Positions 35,668 to 44,969 of a DNA stretch of 64,000 bases are shown here, piece by piece (within the stretch, counting starts at the first letter, position 1; every line of letters begins with the position of its first letter). Location of the stretch: positions 1 to 64,000 of the forward strand of contig CAWIQE010000020.1 of NCBI GenBank assembly GCA_963838155.1, written 5' to 3'. Source of the DNA: Pararhizobium_B sp963838155. Its GTDB lineage: Bacteria; Pseudomonadota; Alphaproteobacteria; Rhizobiales; Rhizobiaceae. A program made the position numbers and the translations under genes. The notes beneath the pieces were generated by a model, which saw only the letters and a program-made list of their open reading frames with translations, had not been told where the DNA came from and did no database searches.

Positions 35668-36597
35668 ATGAACAGACCGGCTACGACAGAAAAAACCGGC
35701 TCGGTCAGGCTGGCGTCGGCGAGGGCGGGGGGAAGGTTTTCTCTCGGCCCGATTCTGGTGGCGCCGGGCGCCATCCTGCTCATTGCCGTTCTGGCTTATC
35801 CGATCATAAAAAGCGTGTGGATCAGCCTTTTCAATTACAACCTGGCCAGTTTTGAACCGCCGGTCTTCATCGGACTAGAAAACTATGCGAATGCGCTGAG
35901 TGATCCCGGTTTCCTGAACGCTCTCTGGCATACCATTTATATCGTCGCGCTATCGATTCTGATCGAGTTCCTTCTCGCGCTGGCCCTGGCGCACCTCTTC
36001 GTTCAGCGCTTTCCCGGTCGCCGCCTCATGCTGGGAATCACGTTGATGCCCTGGATGCTCGCGCCGGCGGTTGCGGCACTCACATGGCTGCAACTTCTGA
36101 ACCAAACCTACGGCATCATCGACCACGTTCTGATCGACCTGGGATTGGCGCATCAGGCTATAGGCTGGCTGACCGATCCGGTCCTTGCGTTGCACGTCAT
36201 GATCGCGATCGACGTCTGGCACGAGACGCCTTTCATGATGATCATCCTGCTGGCGGGCCTTCAGGGCATCGACAGGGAACCCTACGAGGCGGCAATCATC
36301 GACGGAGCCAATGCCTGGCAGCGGCTGCGCTATATCACCCTGCCTCTGCTGCGGCCGGCAATAGCTCTGGCCCTGCTGATGCGCACGATGATCGCTCTGC
36401 GCTTCTTCGACATTCCATGGATCATGACGGGAGGAGGGCCTGCCGGTGCAACCGAGGTTCTGGGCACCGAGGCCTATAAGGCGGCATTCGTCGGGTTCGA
36501 GTTCGGTTACGGATCGACGGTCGCAACCTTCGTGCTTTTCCTTTCGTGCCTCATCTCGGTAGCCTATATCCGCATATTGTATCGGACGCAGCGATAA
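35668..36597 (+). CDS. ABC sugar permease, first subunit
   Basis: A 309-residue permease with an N-terminal cytosolic segment, about six membrane helices and the EAA loop YEAAIIDGANAWQRLRYITLPLLRP. ATG 35668 has only a weak ribosome site (GAGG further upstream), and the tandem repeat lies just before it, so expression may depend on the upstream mRNA. It pairs with the permease that follows two bases after its stop. Confidence 0.87.
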   Translation: MNRPATTEKTGSVRLASARAGGRFSLGPILVAPGAILLIAVLAYPIIKSVWISLFNYNLASFEPPVFIGLENYANALSDPGFLNALWHTIYIVALSILIEFLLALALAHLFVQRFPGRRLMLGITLMPWMLAPAVAALTWLQLLNQTYGIIDHVLIDLGLAHQAIGWLTDPVLALHVMIAIDVWHETPFMMIILLAGLQGIDREPYEAAIIDGANAWQRLRYITLPLLRPAIALALLMRTMIALRFFDIPWIMTGGGPAGATEVLGTEAYKAAFVGFEFGYGSTVATFVLFLSCLISVAYIRILYRTQR

Positions 36598-36599
36598 AA

Positions 36600-37445
36600 A
36601 TGTTACACGATAGATCGAATCCAAAAAAGCAAACGGCGCTTTTCCTAGCCGGGTTATTCGTGTCGGTTTCGTCCGTTCTTCCGATAATCTGGCTGATATT
36701 CACGTCGTTCAAGACGCACGGCGAAATCGTCGGAAGCAAGCCGACATTTTTTCCGCGGACGGTGTCCCTCGGCCATTATGCAAGAATATTCATGGATCAT
36801 GACTACATAAGATACATATGGAACAGCTGCTTCGTTGCCATTGTAACGACCGTCGCCGTCGTCCTTCTGTCCATTATTGCCGGCTACGGGTATTCCAAGT
36901 TTTTCAAGTTCAGGGGGCAGGGCATGCTCCTGCTGTTCGTCCTTGTATCGAGGATGCTGCCGCCGATCGCGATCGTCGTGCCGCTCTATGACGGGTTTTC
37001 GAAATTCGGGCTTCTGGATACGAAAACCGGCCTGGTATTAATCAGCTCCGCGATCTCCCTGCCGCTGGGCACCTGGATGCTGAAGACGTTCTTCGACGAG
37101 ATACCGAGTTCCGTCGTCGATGCTGCGACCATCGACGGATGCAATCCGATGAGCGTGCTTTGGAACATCATTCTTCCGCTTTCGAAATCGGCTATCGCCA
37201 GCACGGTTACGATAACGTTCCTGACGGCATGGAACCTGTTCCTTATACCCCTGATATTCGGAAAGAGCCTCGCCTCGAAGACCTTGCCGGTCGCGATATC
37301 GAGCCTCGCATTCGGCGAGTACGGAACGCAATGGGGCGATCTTGCCGCGCTGTCGGTAATCATGATCGTTCCGGTCGCGCTGATCGGGCTGTTCGGGCAG
37401 CGTTACCTGGCGACCGGTCTGACCACCGGCGCTGAGAAGGGATGA
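36600..37445 (+). CDS. ABC sugar permease, second subunit
   Basis: A MalG-type permease of 281 residues with helices beginning ALFLAGLFVSVSSVLPIIWLIF and EAA loop VDAATIDGCNPMSVLWNIILPLSK. ATG 36600 lies two bases after the preceding stop. The coding sequence is visibly less GC-biased than its neighbours. No ATPase gene follows; the operon ends in IS66 debris, so an ATPase may have been lost or is shared. Confidence 0.87.
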   Translation: MLHDRSNPKKQTALFLAGLFVSVSSVLPIIWLIFTSFKTHGEIVGSKPTFFPRTVSLGHYARIFMDHDYIRYIWNSCFVAIVTTVAVVLLSIIAGYGYSKFFKFRGQGMLLLFVLVSRMLPPIAIVVPLYDGFSKFGLLDTKTGLVLISSAISLPLGTWMLKTFFDEIPSSVVDAATIDGCNPMSVLWNIILPLSKSAIASTVTITFLTAWNLFLIPLIFGKSLASKTLPVAISSLAFGEYGTQWGDLAALSVIMIVPVALIGLFGQRYLATGLTTGAEKG

Positions 37446-37692
37446 TTTCACCGATAGATCCCTGAGTGCAACACGATGAAGTGCCGCGCGCGACGAGTGG
37501 CACTATGTCGGACTGGTGACTGGTTCGCCCAGAGCAAGGCTTCTTTTTCCGAGGCGATCTCGGACACTCCGCCGAAGATGGGTGCGAGCAAAGCCAGCGG
37601 AAGCGCGTATGCTCCGTATCCCCCGGTGAAGGCCGCCCTGCTGAGGTAGGCTGGAGGATGCGAGTCCCATTGGTTGCACTATGGGTAGCCCC

Positions 37693-38340
37693 ATGAAGAA
37701 ACAGATTGAGGTGATCATGTCGGTCGAACGGCGGCGTCTTGGTCGCGTGAGGAGAAGGAGCGGCTGGTCGCCACGACGTTGGAGCCGGGCACGAGAGTTT
37801 CGGAGATCGCGCGTTCGGCCGGCATCCATGTGAGCCAGCTTTTCCGGTGGCGCAAGCAGCTCTGCGAGGTCGTCGCCCCGTCCCTCCTGCAGCTCTCGTT
37901 CCGGTGAAGATCGCTGCAGTTCCATCGGAGCCACCGACCGAGCCGCGGCCGGTCTCCCGGTCGCGCAGGAAAGCCAGCATGATGACGCTCGAGCTCGGCG
38001 GTGGTCGTAGGGTCCGGGTGGAGAGCGACGTCGATATCGAGGCGCTCGGCCGGATCCTCGATCTGCTCGAGCGGCGATGATCCCGGTCCCGAGTGGCGTG
38101 AAGGTCTGGCTGGCGACCGGCGACACACGTCGAGCCCCGGGCTTGATCCGCATTTCCACCCGCCTACGTGAAACCGTTCGTCAAGCGGCACAAGAACGAT
38201 GCTATTGATGCCGAGGCGATCTGCGAAGCGGCGCAACGCCCGGGCATGCGCTCGTCGGCACCATGTGCGTGAAAAACGTTCTTGGCGATATCCAAACCGA
38301 TCATGGCAACCTGTGACACGGACGCCTCCATCAAGTGGTG
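37693..38340 (+). mobile_element. IS66 and IS110 remnant mosaic
   Basis: From 37693, an IS66 TnpA-like text (MKKQIEVIMSVERRR, then WSREEKERLVATTLEPG, SEIARSAGIHVSQLFRWRKQLCEV) with at least two frameshifts ends as VESDVDIEALGRILDLLERR near 38080, followed by the TnpB start MIPVPSGVKVWLATG up to about 38125. Then an internal IS110 transposase piece on the plus strand (VKPFVKRHKNDAIDAEAICEAAQRPGM, 38165-38255) runs directly into the IS110 N-terminus in inverted orientation on the minus strand (MEASVSQVAMIGLDIAKNVFHAHGAD, start 38331). All pieces are non-functional. Confidence 0.75.
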
Positions 38341-38760
38341 CTTCAACACCTTCACTTTGCGTCGGGGGGGGGCGTCCATCCCATCAGCTTTCCGGCTTCT
38401 CCATCCGGAGGCGGTCAGGCAGAAATCCACCCGGGTGCTGACGTCGCTGCCGTACGCAGCCGACTGTCCGCTTTCCGGCGCTCGCCGATTGTGGGCGGAC
38501 GGCCGAAATGGGGGCGCGTTGCGGTCGAAGCGCGGCGGCAACCTGGACGGCCACCTTTCCGACACCGGCGCCCGGAAGTGGTCGGGCGGAAATTGCTTGA
38601 ATCGAACAGAAATTATTTCTGCTTCGCGCCCTAATTCCAGCCATTCGTGGCTAACTTCGTGCGTCCCTGAAGCGGCCGCTCAGGCCAGTGCTGCTCGTGT
38701 GGAGAACGTCCATACACCTTGCTCCGGATGCCTGGCCGGTCCTCGATCTGCCGATTCGCC
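38341..38760. other. Stretch without a gene, containing left copy of the 26-bp repeat
   Basis: I see no supported gene. The left copy of the direct repeat is at 38611-38636. Confidence 0.4.
38611..38636 (+). repeat. 26-bp direct repeat, left copy
   Basis: Contains TTTCTGCTTCGCGCCCTAAT. It differs by one base (position 4) from 43464-43489. The two copies bracket the LysR to NAD(P)-binding gene block. Confidence 0.7.
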
Positions 38761-39633
38761 TCAGCTCGTGCGATAGGCGTCCGTCAGCGTTTCGATGAAG
38801 GCGCGGACCTTGGGACTCGCGAGTCTGGTCGAGGTGTGCAGCGCCCAGGCCTCGATCTGGCGGTCCGGCATCACCCCCCATTCCCTCAGCCGCCCTTGTG
38901 CCAGATCCTCTTCGATCAGCCACCTCGGCAGGAGAGCCGCCCCGGCCCCACTGCGCGCAGCCTCGTGGACGACCATCATGGAGGAGCATCTTAGGATTGC
39001 TCGCGGCACCACCCGGATTTTGCCCCGCGCTCCCCTGGCGGTCCATTCGGTCAGGCCGGCCTGCGCGGCGAGCACGACCGCGTCCACCTCCCGCCCGCCC
39101 GGGCCCGGGAGCGGAAACCGCGGCGGCGCGGCGAGAACTGTCTCGGTGCGCAGGAAGCATTTGCCGACGAGGCCGGAATCAGGGGCTGGATTGACCCGGA
39201 TCACCAGGTCATAGCCCTGCCGGACCAGATCGACAAAGCTGTCGGCAATGTCGATCTCCATCGTGACCTCGGGATAGCGCGCAACGAAGCTGGCCGCGAT
39301 CTCGCCAAAGCGGGTCCGTGCGAACAGTGAGGGCGCGCTGATGCGGAGGGTCCCACGCAGCCGGCCGCCGCGTCCGCTGACCTCCTCGCCGATATTGTGC
39401 AGTTCGGACAGAAGCGGTGCCGCGCGTTCGAGGAGGTAGCCGCCCTCCTCGGTCAGGCGCAGCTGTCGCGCGCCGCGCTCCATAAGGCGGGTGCCGAGTG
39501 CGGCCTCAAGCTCCCTGATCCGGCGCGACAGCGTTGCCTTGGGCACCTTCGTCGCGCGGCTCGCGGCATTGAGGCCACCATGGCTGGCAACGGCAATGAA
39601 GTCGCCGAGGCCGGGCATCTCCTGATGTTCCAT
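38761..39633 (-). CDS. LysR-family transcriptional regulator
   Basis: 290 residues. N-terminal winged helix (LGDFIAVASHGGLNAASRATKVPKATLSRRIRELEAALGTRLMER) and a substrate-binding-like domain (RLRGTLRISAPSLFARTRFGEIAASFVARYPEV). Divergent from the ene-reductase operon, with a perfect palindrome at its own start codon, so it probably regulates that operon and itself; the inducer would be an electrophile or redox-active compound if it behaves like regulators of related loci. Confidence 0.9.
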   Translation of the reverse strand: MEHQEMPGLGDFIAVASHGGLNAASRATKVPKATLSRRIRELEAALGTRLMERGARQLRLTEEGGYLLERAAPLLSELHNIGEEVSGRGGRLRGTLRISAPSLFARTRFGEIAASFVARYPEVTMEIDIADSFVDLVRQGYDLVIRVNPAPDSGLVGKCFLRTETVLAAPPRFPLPGPGGREVDAVVLAAQAGLTEWTARGARGKIRVVPRAILRCSSMMVVHEAARSGAGAALLPRWLIEEDLAQGRLREWGVMPDRQIEAWALHTSTRLASPKVRAFIETLTDAYRTS

Positions 39634-39640
39634 ATATGGA
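39629..39640. promoter_or_regulatory. Perfect 12-bp palindrome in the LysR/ene-reductase divergent region
   Basis: TCCATATATGGA spans the LysR start codon. It is a possible regulator site, although it does not show the usual T-N11-A spacing. Confidence 0.35.
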
Positions 39641-39758
39641 CCTTATGGTTCCGTTTTCATCATCTACCGTTTCACTCGTGGACCCCATAAGTCAAGGGAA
39701 GCGCAGGACGGCAGGCATGAACGCCAAGGGCCAGCGCAACCGGAACAGGAGAAAAGCG

Positions 39759-40847
39759 ATGACTGATATCTGGACGCCCCTCAAGGTCGGCACGATCAAC
39801 CTCCCGCACCGCTTTGCCATGGCGCCGATGACGCGCAGCCGGGCAAAGGCCGACGGAACCCCCGGCGATCTCGCCGCCACCTATTACGCCCAACGCGCGG
39901 GCCTTGGCCTCTTGGTGAGCGAAGGCACGCAGCCTTCGGACGACGGCCAGGGCTACATGAACACGCCCGGCATATACACCGACGCGCATGTCGAAGGTTG
40001 GCGCGCCGTCGCCTCGGCGGTTCACGCCAGGGGCGGGCATCTCTTCATTCAGCTGATGCATGTGGGCCGGATGTCGCATCCGGACAACACGCCGCATCAC
40101 CGGCAGGCTGTTGCACCTTCGGCGATCGCGCCCAGTGTGGGCATGTTCACGGCGGCAGGGATGCAGCCGATCCCCGAGCCGCGCGCGATGACGGTGGAGG
40201 ACATTTCCCAGTCGGTCGACGATTTCGTGCTGGCCGCCCGCCGGGCGGTCGAGGCCGGGGCGGACGGGGTGGAGGTGCATGCCGCGAACGGCTACCTCAT
40301 CCAGCAATTCTTCGCCCCCAATGCCAACCGGCGCACCGATGCCTATGGCGGCCCCATCGCCAACCGCATCCGCTTCGCGCTCGAGGTGACGCGGGCCGTC
40401 GCCAAGGCCATCGGGCCGGAGCGGACCGCGATCCGCATCTCTCCCGGCGCGACGCTGGGCGGGCTGGAAGAGGGGCCGGAAAGCGCCGCGTTCTATCGCA
40501 GTCTGGTGGCCGAGCTTGACGGCCTGGGGCTGGCCTATTTGCACATGGTTCAACTGGGCAACGAGGCGCTGCTGGCCGATATCCGCAAGAGCTGGCACGG
40601 GGTGCTGATGGTCAACCGCGCCGGCCACCGGCGGGACCAGATCGGCACCGACATCGCCGCGGGCCTGGCCGACATCGAATCCTACGCCCAGATGGCACTT
40701 TCCAATCCCGACCTCGTGGCGCGCATCCGCGCAGGTACGGAACTGAACGAGGTGCGCAAGGCGCTCTTCTACGGTGGCGGCGCGGAAGGATACACCGACT
40801 ATCCGACGCTCGCCGACCTGGATGCCGTTTCGGGACGGGTCTCATGA
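39759..40847 (+). CDS. Old yellow enzyme-family ene-reductase (NADH:flavin oxidoreductase)
   Basis: 362 residues from ATG 39759 (AGGAGAAAAGCG upstream). FMN-barrel blocks: LPHRFAMAPMTRSRA, TYYAQRAGLGLLVSEGTQ, HLFIQLMHVGRMSHP, GADGVEVHAANGYLIQQFFAPNANRRTDAYGG and FYGGGAEGYTDYP. It resembles the NemA/OYE group, which reduces activated alkenes, N-ethylmaleimide and nitro-compounds with NADPH. Its stop overlaps the pirin start (40844-40847). Likely a detoxification enzyme. Confidence 0.92.
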   Translation: MTDIWTPLKVGTINLPHRFAMAPMTRSRAKADGTPGDLAATYYAQRAGLGLLVSEGTQPSDDGQGYMNTPGIYTDAHVEGWRAVASAVHARGGHLFIQLMHVGRMSHPDNTPHHRQAVAPSAIAPSVGMFTAAGMQPIPEPRAMTVEDISQSVDDFVLAARRAVEAGADGVEVHAANGYLIQQFFAPNANRRTDAYGGPIANRIRFALEVTRAVAKAIGPERTAIRISPGATLGGLEEGPESAAFYRSLVAELDGLGLAYLHMVQLGNEALLADIRKSWHGVLMVNRAGHRRDQIGTDIAAGLADIESYAQMALSNPDLVARIRAGTELNEVRKALFYGGGAEGYTDYPTLADLDAVSGRVS

Positions 40848-41630
40848 CCCGCCCGCGCCTCCTCTCCCGCGCGCTGAAGACGCGGCACGGCTCGGGCGGC
40901 TTCGGGATCGAGATCCTCTATCCCGGCCTTTCTGAGCCAGGCGACGACAGCGGCCTCGGGGCCATCGGGCGGATCGATCACGCCCGGGTCACTGCCGGCA
41001 CCGTGATCAAGATGCACCCGCACCGCGACGACGAGATCCTGACCTATCTGCGCCGCGGCCGGGGCCGCCACCACGACAGCGTCGGGCATGCCGAGGAAAT
41101 CTCGCCGACGCGCCTGATGCTGATGAACGCGGGCCATCAGATTCGAACACGAGGAAGAGGTGCTGAAAGGCCCGCTCGAGGCGCTGCAGATCTTCCTCCG
41201 CCCCAGGGCAGCCGATCTCGAACCTCTGGTGCAATTCCACGATTTCGGTGCTGCGCTGAGCGAGGGGGCCTGGCGGCTGGTCGCGGCCCCTGAGGGCGCG
41301 CCGCTAACGGTGCGCGGCGCAGCCTGGGTGCAGGATCGCCACTTTGCCGCGGGCGAAGCTGACAGCCTGCCGCCGCCACCCGTCGCGGGCGCGGTTCGCC
41401 TGCTCTACCTCTTCGCCGGCCGGACATGGGTGGGCGACACCACCCTTGAGGCCGGCGAAAGTCTGCTGCTGGGCGCGGGCGACCCTCGCGTCGAGGCCGA
41501 GGCGGCAAGCGATTTGGTCCTCTTCACCACCGATCCCGGCGCAGAGGTGCTCCGGGGCGGAATGTTCAGCGGAAACACCCGCAAGGGCGGGGCCTCCCTC
41601 CCGGTGGGCAGCGAAAGAGTTCAAGCATGA
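40844..41630 (+). pseudogene. Pirin-family protein, single frameshift
   Basis: The first frame starts with FGIEILYPGLSEPGDDSGLGAIGRIDHA and the metal-binding cupin block MHPHRDDEILTYLRRG, and runs to LMLMNAGHQ. An extra base at about 41139-41142 breaks it; the text resumes FEHEEEVLKGPLEALQIFLRPRAADLEP and continues to a stop at 41630. Repaired, it has 261 residues, close to typical pirins. Both ends overlap neighbours by four bases (ATGA), which implies recent co-translation and a recent or artefactual lesion. Pirins are Fe-binding redox or quercetinase-like proteins. Confidence 0.75.
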
Positions 41631-42523
41631 CTGTCTTCCACCATTCCCTGTCGGCGAGCGATGCGGCTGCCATGGGTCAGCTGCGTGCGTTGATGCAGGG
41701 CGCCAAGGGCACGATCCGCGGCCCCGAAGCCCGTTCGATGTTCGACGAGATGATGAGCCATGTCGCGCCGGCGGCGGGCGTGACGGCCGAGGAAGCCACG
41801 TTGGGCGGCGTGCCGGGCTGGTGGGTCCGTCCGGCGAACCCTGCTGCCGGAGGCGCCATCCTCTATCTGCATGGCGGCGCCTATGTTCTGGGTTCGGCCA
41901 CCGCCTATCGCAGCTTCGTCGGCCAGATCGTCGCCCGCAGCGGCATGCCGGCCTTCGTGGCCGACTATGGCCTTGCGCCCGAACGGCCGTTCCCGGCCGC
42001 GATCGAGGATGCTTGCAACGTCTATGACGCCTTGGTGCACGAAGGCATCACGCGCATCGCGCTCGCCGGTGACTCGGCCGGCGGCGGCCTCGCGCTCGCG
42101 CTCTTGGCGCTGGTGAAGGATGCGAGCGTTGCTCCTGTCGCCGCCGTGGCGATGTCGCCCTGGACCGACCTCGGGCTTGAAAGCCCGTCGATGGTGACGC
42201 AGGACGCCGCCGACCCGCTGCTCGATGCGGCGTCGCTCGGGGCCACGGCGGCGCTTTATCTCGGCGATCAAGACCGTCGCGACCCGCGTGTTTCGCCGGT
42301 CCATTCCGACCGCAGCGGTCTGCCGCCCGTCCTCATCCATGTCGGCGACGCCGAAGTGCTGCGCGACGATACGCTGCGCTACGCCGAGGGCGTGGCCGGG
42401 GTCGAGGCGCATGTCTGGGAAGGCATGACCCATGTCTTCCCCTCCAGCCTTGGCATGCTCGAGGCCGCTGAACAGGCACTCGACAACATCGCCGCTTTCC
42501 TTCGCTCCCACTTACTCGGCTGA
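41627..42523 (+). CDS. Alpha/beta hydrolase, hormone-sensitive-lipase (HSL) esterase type
   Basis: 298 residues with the oxyanion motif YLHGGAYVLGSA, the nucleophile elbow AGDSAGGGLALAL, the acid residue near VHVGDAEVLRDDT and the His in WEGMTHVFPSS: a complete catalytic triad. The start overlaps the pirin stop. It would hydrolyse a short-chain ester or lactone, perhaps a substrate or product of the ene-reductase. Confidence 0.9.
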   Translation: MTVFHHSLSASDAAAMGQLRALMQGAKGTIRGPEARSMFDEMMSHVAPAAGVTAEEATLGGVPGWWVRPANPAAGGAILYLHGGAYVLGSATAYRSFVGQIVARSGMPAFVADYGLAPERPFPAAIEDACNVYDALVHEGITRIALAGDSAGGGLALALLALVKDASVAPVAAVAMSPWTDLGLESPSMVTQDAADPLLDAASLGATAALYLGDQDRRDPRVSPVHSDRSGLPPVLIHVGDAEVLRDDTLRYAEGVAGVEAHVWEGMTHVFPSSLGMLEAAEQALDNIAAFLRSHLLG

Positions 42524-42552
42524 ACACACCCCATCATGAACTGGAGAATGAC

Positions 42553-43182
42553 ATGAAACTGCTCGTTCTTGGGGCCACCGGTGGAACCGGCAAGGCCATC
42601 GTCAATGCAGCCCTGGCTGCGGGACATGAAGTGACGATCCTTGTGCGGAACCCGGAAAAGGCGCAGGACCTCGGTGGGGCGCGCCGGATCATCGGTAACG
42701 CGCTCGACCCCAAGGCAGTGGCCGAGGCGCTGACCGGCAGCGATGCAGTGATCAGCGCGCTGGGAACGCCGGTCAGCCCGTTCAAGGAAGTCAGGCTGCT
42801 GTCCTTGGCTACCCGGATCCTGGTCGACGAGATGCGCAGGGCGGGTGTGCCCCGCCTGCTGGCAATCACCGGAATGGGGGCCGGGGACAGCGCCGGGCAT
42901 GGCGGCTTCGTCTTCGACCGGGTATTCAAGCCGCTGATGTTGCGCAAGGTCTATCAGGACAAGGACCGGCAGGAGGCGATCATCCGGGAGAGCGGTCTCG
43001 ACTGGACGATCGTGCGGCCCTCCGTCTTGAACGACAAGCCCGCGACGGGACAGGTGCGCGCGATGGTCGATCTGGCCGGGTTTCACGGCGGAACGATTTC
43101 ACGCGCAGACGTTGCGGGGTTCCTTCTAGGCGAGCTTGAGGCCCGCCGCTGGGAGAAGGCAACGCCGCTCATCAGCTGGTAG
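42553..43182 (+). CDS. NAD(P)H-binding protein (NmrA/SDR atypical group)
   Basis: 209 residues beginning MKLLVLGATGGTGKAIVNAALAAGHEVTILVR, a GxxGxxG Rossmann motif, with SDAVISALGTPVSP and GLDWTIVRPSVLND. This matches NmrA-like/BVR-B-like atypical SDRs that reduce small quinones or flavins or sense NADP(H). ATG follows GGAGAATGAC. It is the last gene of the five-gene block ahead of the right 26-bp repeat. Confidence 0.88.
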   Translation: MKLLVLGATGGTGKAIVNAALAAGHEVTILVRNPEKAQDLGGARRIIGNALDPKAVAEALTGSDAVISALGTPVSPFKEVRLLSLATRILVDEMRRAGVPRLLAITGMGAGDSAGHGGFVFDRVFKPLMLRKVYQDKDRQEAIIRESGLDWTIVRPSVLNDKPATGQVRAMVDLAGFHGGTISRADVAGFLLGELEARRWEKATPLISW

Positions 43183-43658
43183 GATGGTGTAAGCCGCCGG
43201 CGGGCGCGGGCACTGCACGTTGCGCGGTAGGAGCGATCGCGCGACCCAATCGGGCATGTGGGTACAAGGTCCGGCCGCGTGGCGGTAAAATTCGGCAGAA
43301 TGCCGCGGGGCCACGCCTTCGTCAGCTTGCAAATGTGCCCGAGAGCCGTTCCGAGAGGAAGCTCAGGGCGACAACCGACTGCGCACGTGACGTGCGTGAA
43401 CGTCCGCTCGGCCTGACCAAAATCTGGAACCTGCCAGTCCGCGATCTGCCCCATACCCGCGGTAATAATTTCTGCTTCGCGCCCTAATTTCGGCCGTAGA
43501 AGCGAAACTTCCCGTTGCCTGTAAGCTGACATTACGGGCAAATTGTCTGAAAGTCGCGATCGCCGACAAATAGCGGGCATTATGATCCTGAAAAATTTTG
43601 AGCGCTCAAAAAAGCAAGAGTGTAGCCATTTCTGAAGTCCCATCGTCTCCAATATTGC
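43183..43658. other. Non-coding stretch containing the right copy of the 26-bp repeat
   Basis: No gene supported. The right copy of the direct repeat lies at 43464-43489 amid sequence that looks like the residue of an element. Confidence 0.4.
43464..43489 (+). repeat. 26-bp direct repeat, right copy
   Basis: Same orientation as 38611-38636 with a single mismatch. It follows the last gene of the ene-reductase block by about 280 bases. Confidence 0.7.
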
Positions 43659-43931
43659 TCAGCCAACTCGGCGCCGAAACTTAATTCGGCGCTCTGATTC
43701 CTCGATGAGGTCATAGGGTGCCCAAGTCATGTCTTCGACCAGTCCTTCCCGGTCGCTTATAAGATGCGCGATGCTGTCGAAGTGACCGAATTGACCGACA
43801 AAATGCCGATTGAAATCTCGTGCCGTTGTTTCATCGATCTCGGTGTTTGCAAAACCATCGGCAAAATCTCCCTGAACAAGGGTCACCACCGTTTTCGGAT
43901 CAAGGGCGAGGACAAGTTGGAACGGTGTCAT
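43659..43931 (-). CDS. Hypothetical protein, 90 residues
   Basis: An acidic small protein starting MTPFQLVLALDPKTVVTLVQGDFADGFANTEID, with no membrane segment or motif I know. It lies between the element residue and the IS256 fragment. Coding status is uncertain: composition is protein-like, but I see no strong ribosome site. Confidence 0.35.
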   Translation of the reverse strand: MTPFQLVLALDPKTVVTLVQGDFADGFANTEIDETTARDFNRHFVGQFGHFDSIAHLISDREGLVEDMTWAPYDLIEESERRIKFRRRVG

Positions 43932-43979
43932 GCCCGGAAGCGGTAGATCAAGTGCAGCGTGGGATGGCGCGGTAACCCT

Positions 43980-44640
43980 TCACCCCGAAACCGCGACAAG
44001 CGCGGCCTCGAGGCCGGGAGCACCATCGACGATGACGAACTCGGGCCGTCTGAGACCACGCGCATCAAGGTCATCGAGGAAGGACCGCCAAGCGGCCTGG
44101 CTCTCGCCGCCCATGTTCCTGATGGAAAGAAGCACCTTCTGGCCGTCCTGGCGCACGCCGATGGCCGCCAGCACCGAGATGTTCGTGGCCTTCCGGTCCA
44201 GCCGGGTCTTGATGACCGTGCCGTCCAGGATCAAACGGACGATGTCTTCCTCGGCCAGGCTGCGAGCGCACCAGGCATCCCAGTCAACCTTCACCTTCCG
44301 CCAGGCCCGGCTGACCACGTCCTTGCCGACAGCTCCTTCGAACAGGCCATGGAGCGCCCGCTTGACCCGGCGCGTATTGGTCCCGGCCAGATAGACCGAG
44401 GCGATCAGCGCCTCGGCCTTCCTGGTCAGCCGCTGATAGCGCGGCAGCGCCTTGGAGCGCCATTCGGTGATTTTGCCCTCATCGTCTTCAATCCGCGCCC
44501 GCGGCACGCTCACCGTTTCCGTGCCGAAGGTCCCGACAAGCTGGCGCTCTCGATGTCCGTGGCGATAGCCCTTCCGCGCGCCTTCGCCGCGACCATAGCG
44601 GCAGCGGCCGATGAATTCGGCGAGCTCTTCCTCGAACAAC
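43980..44640 (-). pseudogene. IS256-family transposase, truncated at both ends
   Basis: The minus strand gives FEEELAEFIGRCRYGRG, RKGYRHGHRERQLVGTFGTETVSVPRARIE, YLAGTNTRRVKRALHGLFEGAVGKDVVSR and RLILDGTVIKTRLDRKATNISVLAAIGVR with the first Asp, up to FVIVDGAPGLEAALVAVSG with the second. The frame is open from about 44640, but both the start and the last third (with the Glu) are missing. It is joined on its 5' side to the DUF3489 gene. Confidence 0.8.
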
Positions 44641-44969
44641 GACTCGGGGAAGCGCCGGAGGACGGCGACACTGCCGACGTGGGCGCCACACAAGGGTCGA
44701 ACGCTGACGCCGCGACGGAGGTCCCGGCCGACGCCGCTCCCGCGCCCAAGGCGCGCATACCGCGCGAGGGCACCAAGCAGGCCAAGCTCATCGCCATGCT
44801 GCGCACGGCCGAAGGCGCGACCATCGACGAGATCGTCGCCGCCACCGGTTGGCAGCCGCACACGGTGCGCGGCGCCATTGCCGGGGCACTGAAGAAGAAG
44901 CTCGGGCTCGCGGTGACCTCCGAGAAGGTCGAGGTGCGAGGGCGGGTCTACAGGCTGCCGCCTGCGTGA
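44641..44969 (+). pseudogene. DUF3489 protein, 5' truncated by IS256
   Basis: The C-terminal domain is intact: RIPREGTKQAKLIAMLRTAEGATIDEIVAATGWQPHTVRGAIAGALKKKLGL and VEVRGRVYRLP, a winged-helix-like DUF3489 domain common in alphaproteobacterial mobile regions. An Ala-rich linker precedes it. The usual N-terminal helix-turn-helix domain is replaced by antisense transposase sequence, so the gene was split by the insertion. Confidence 0.75.
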
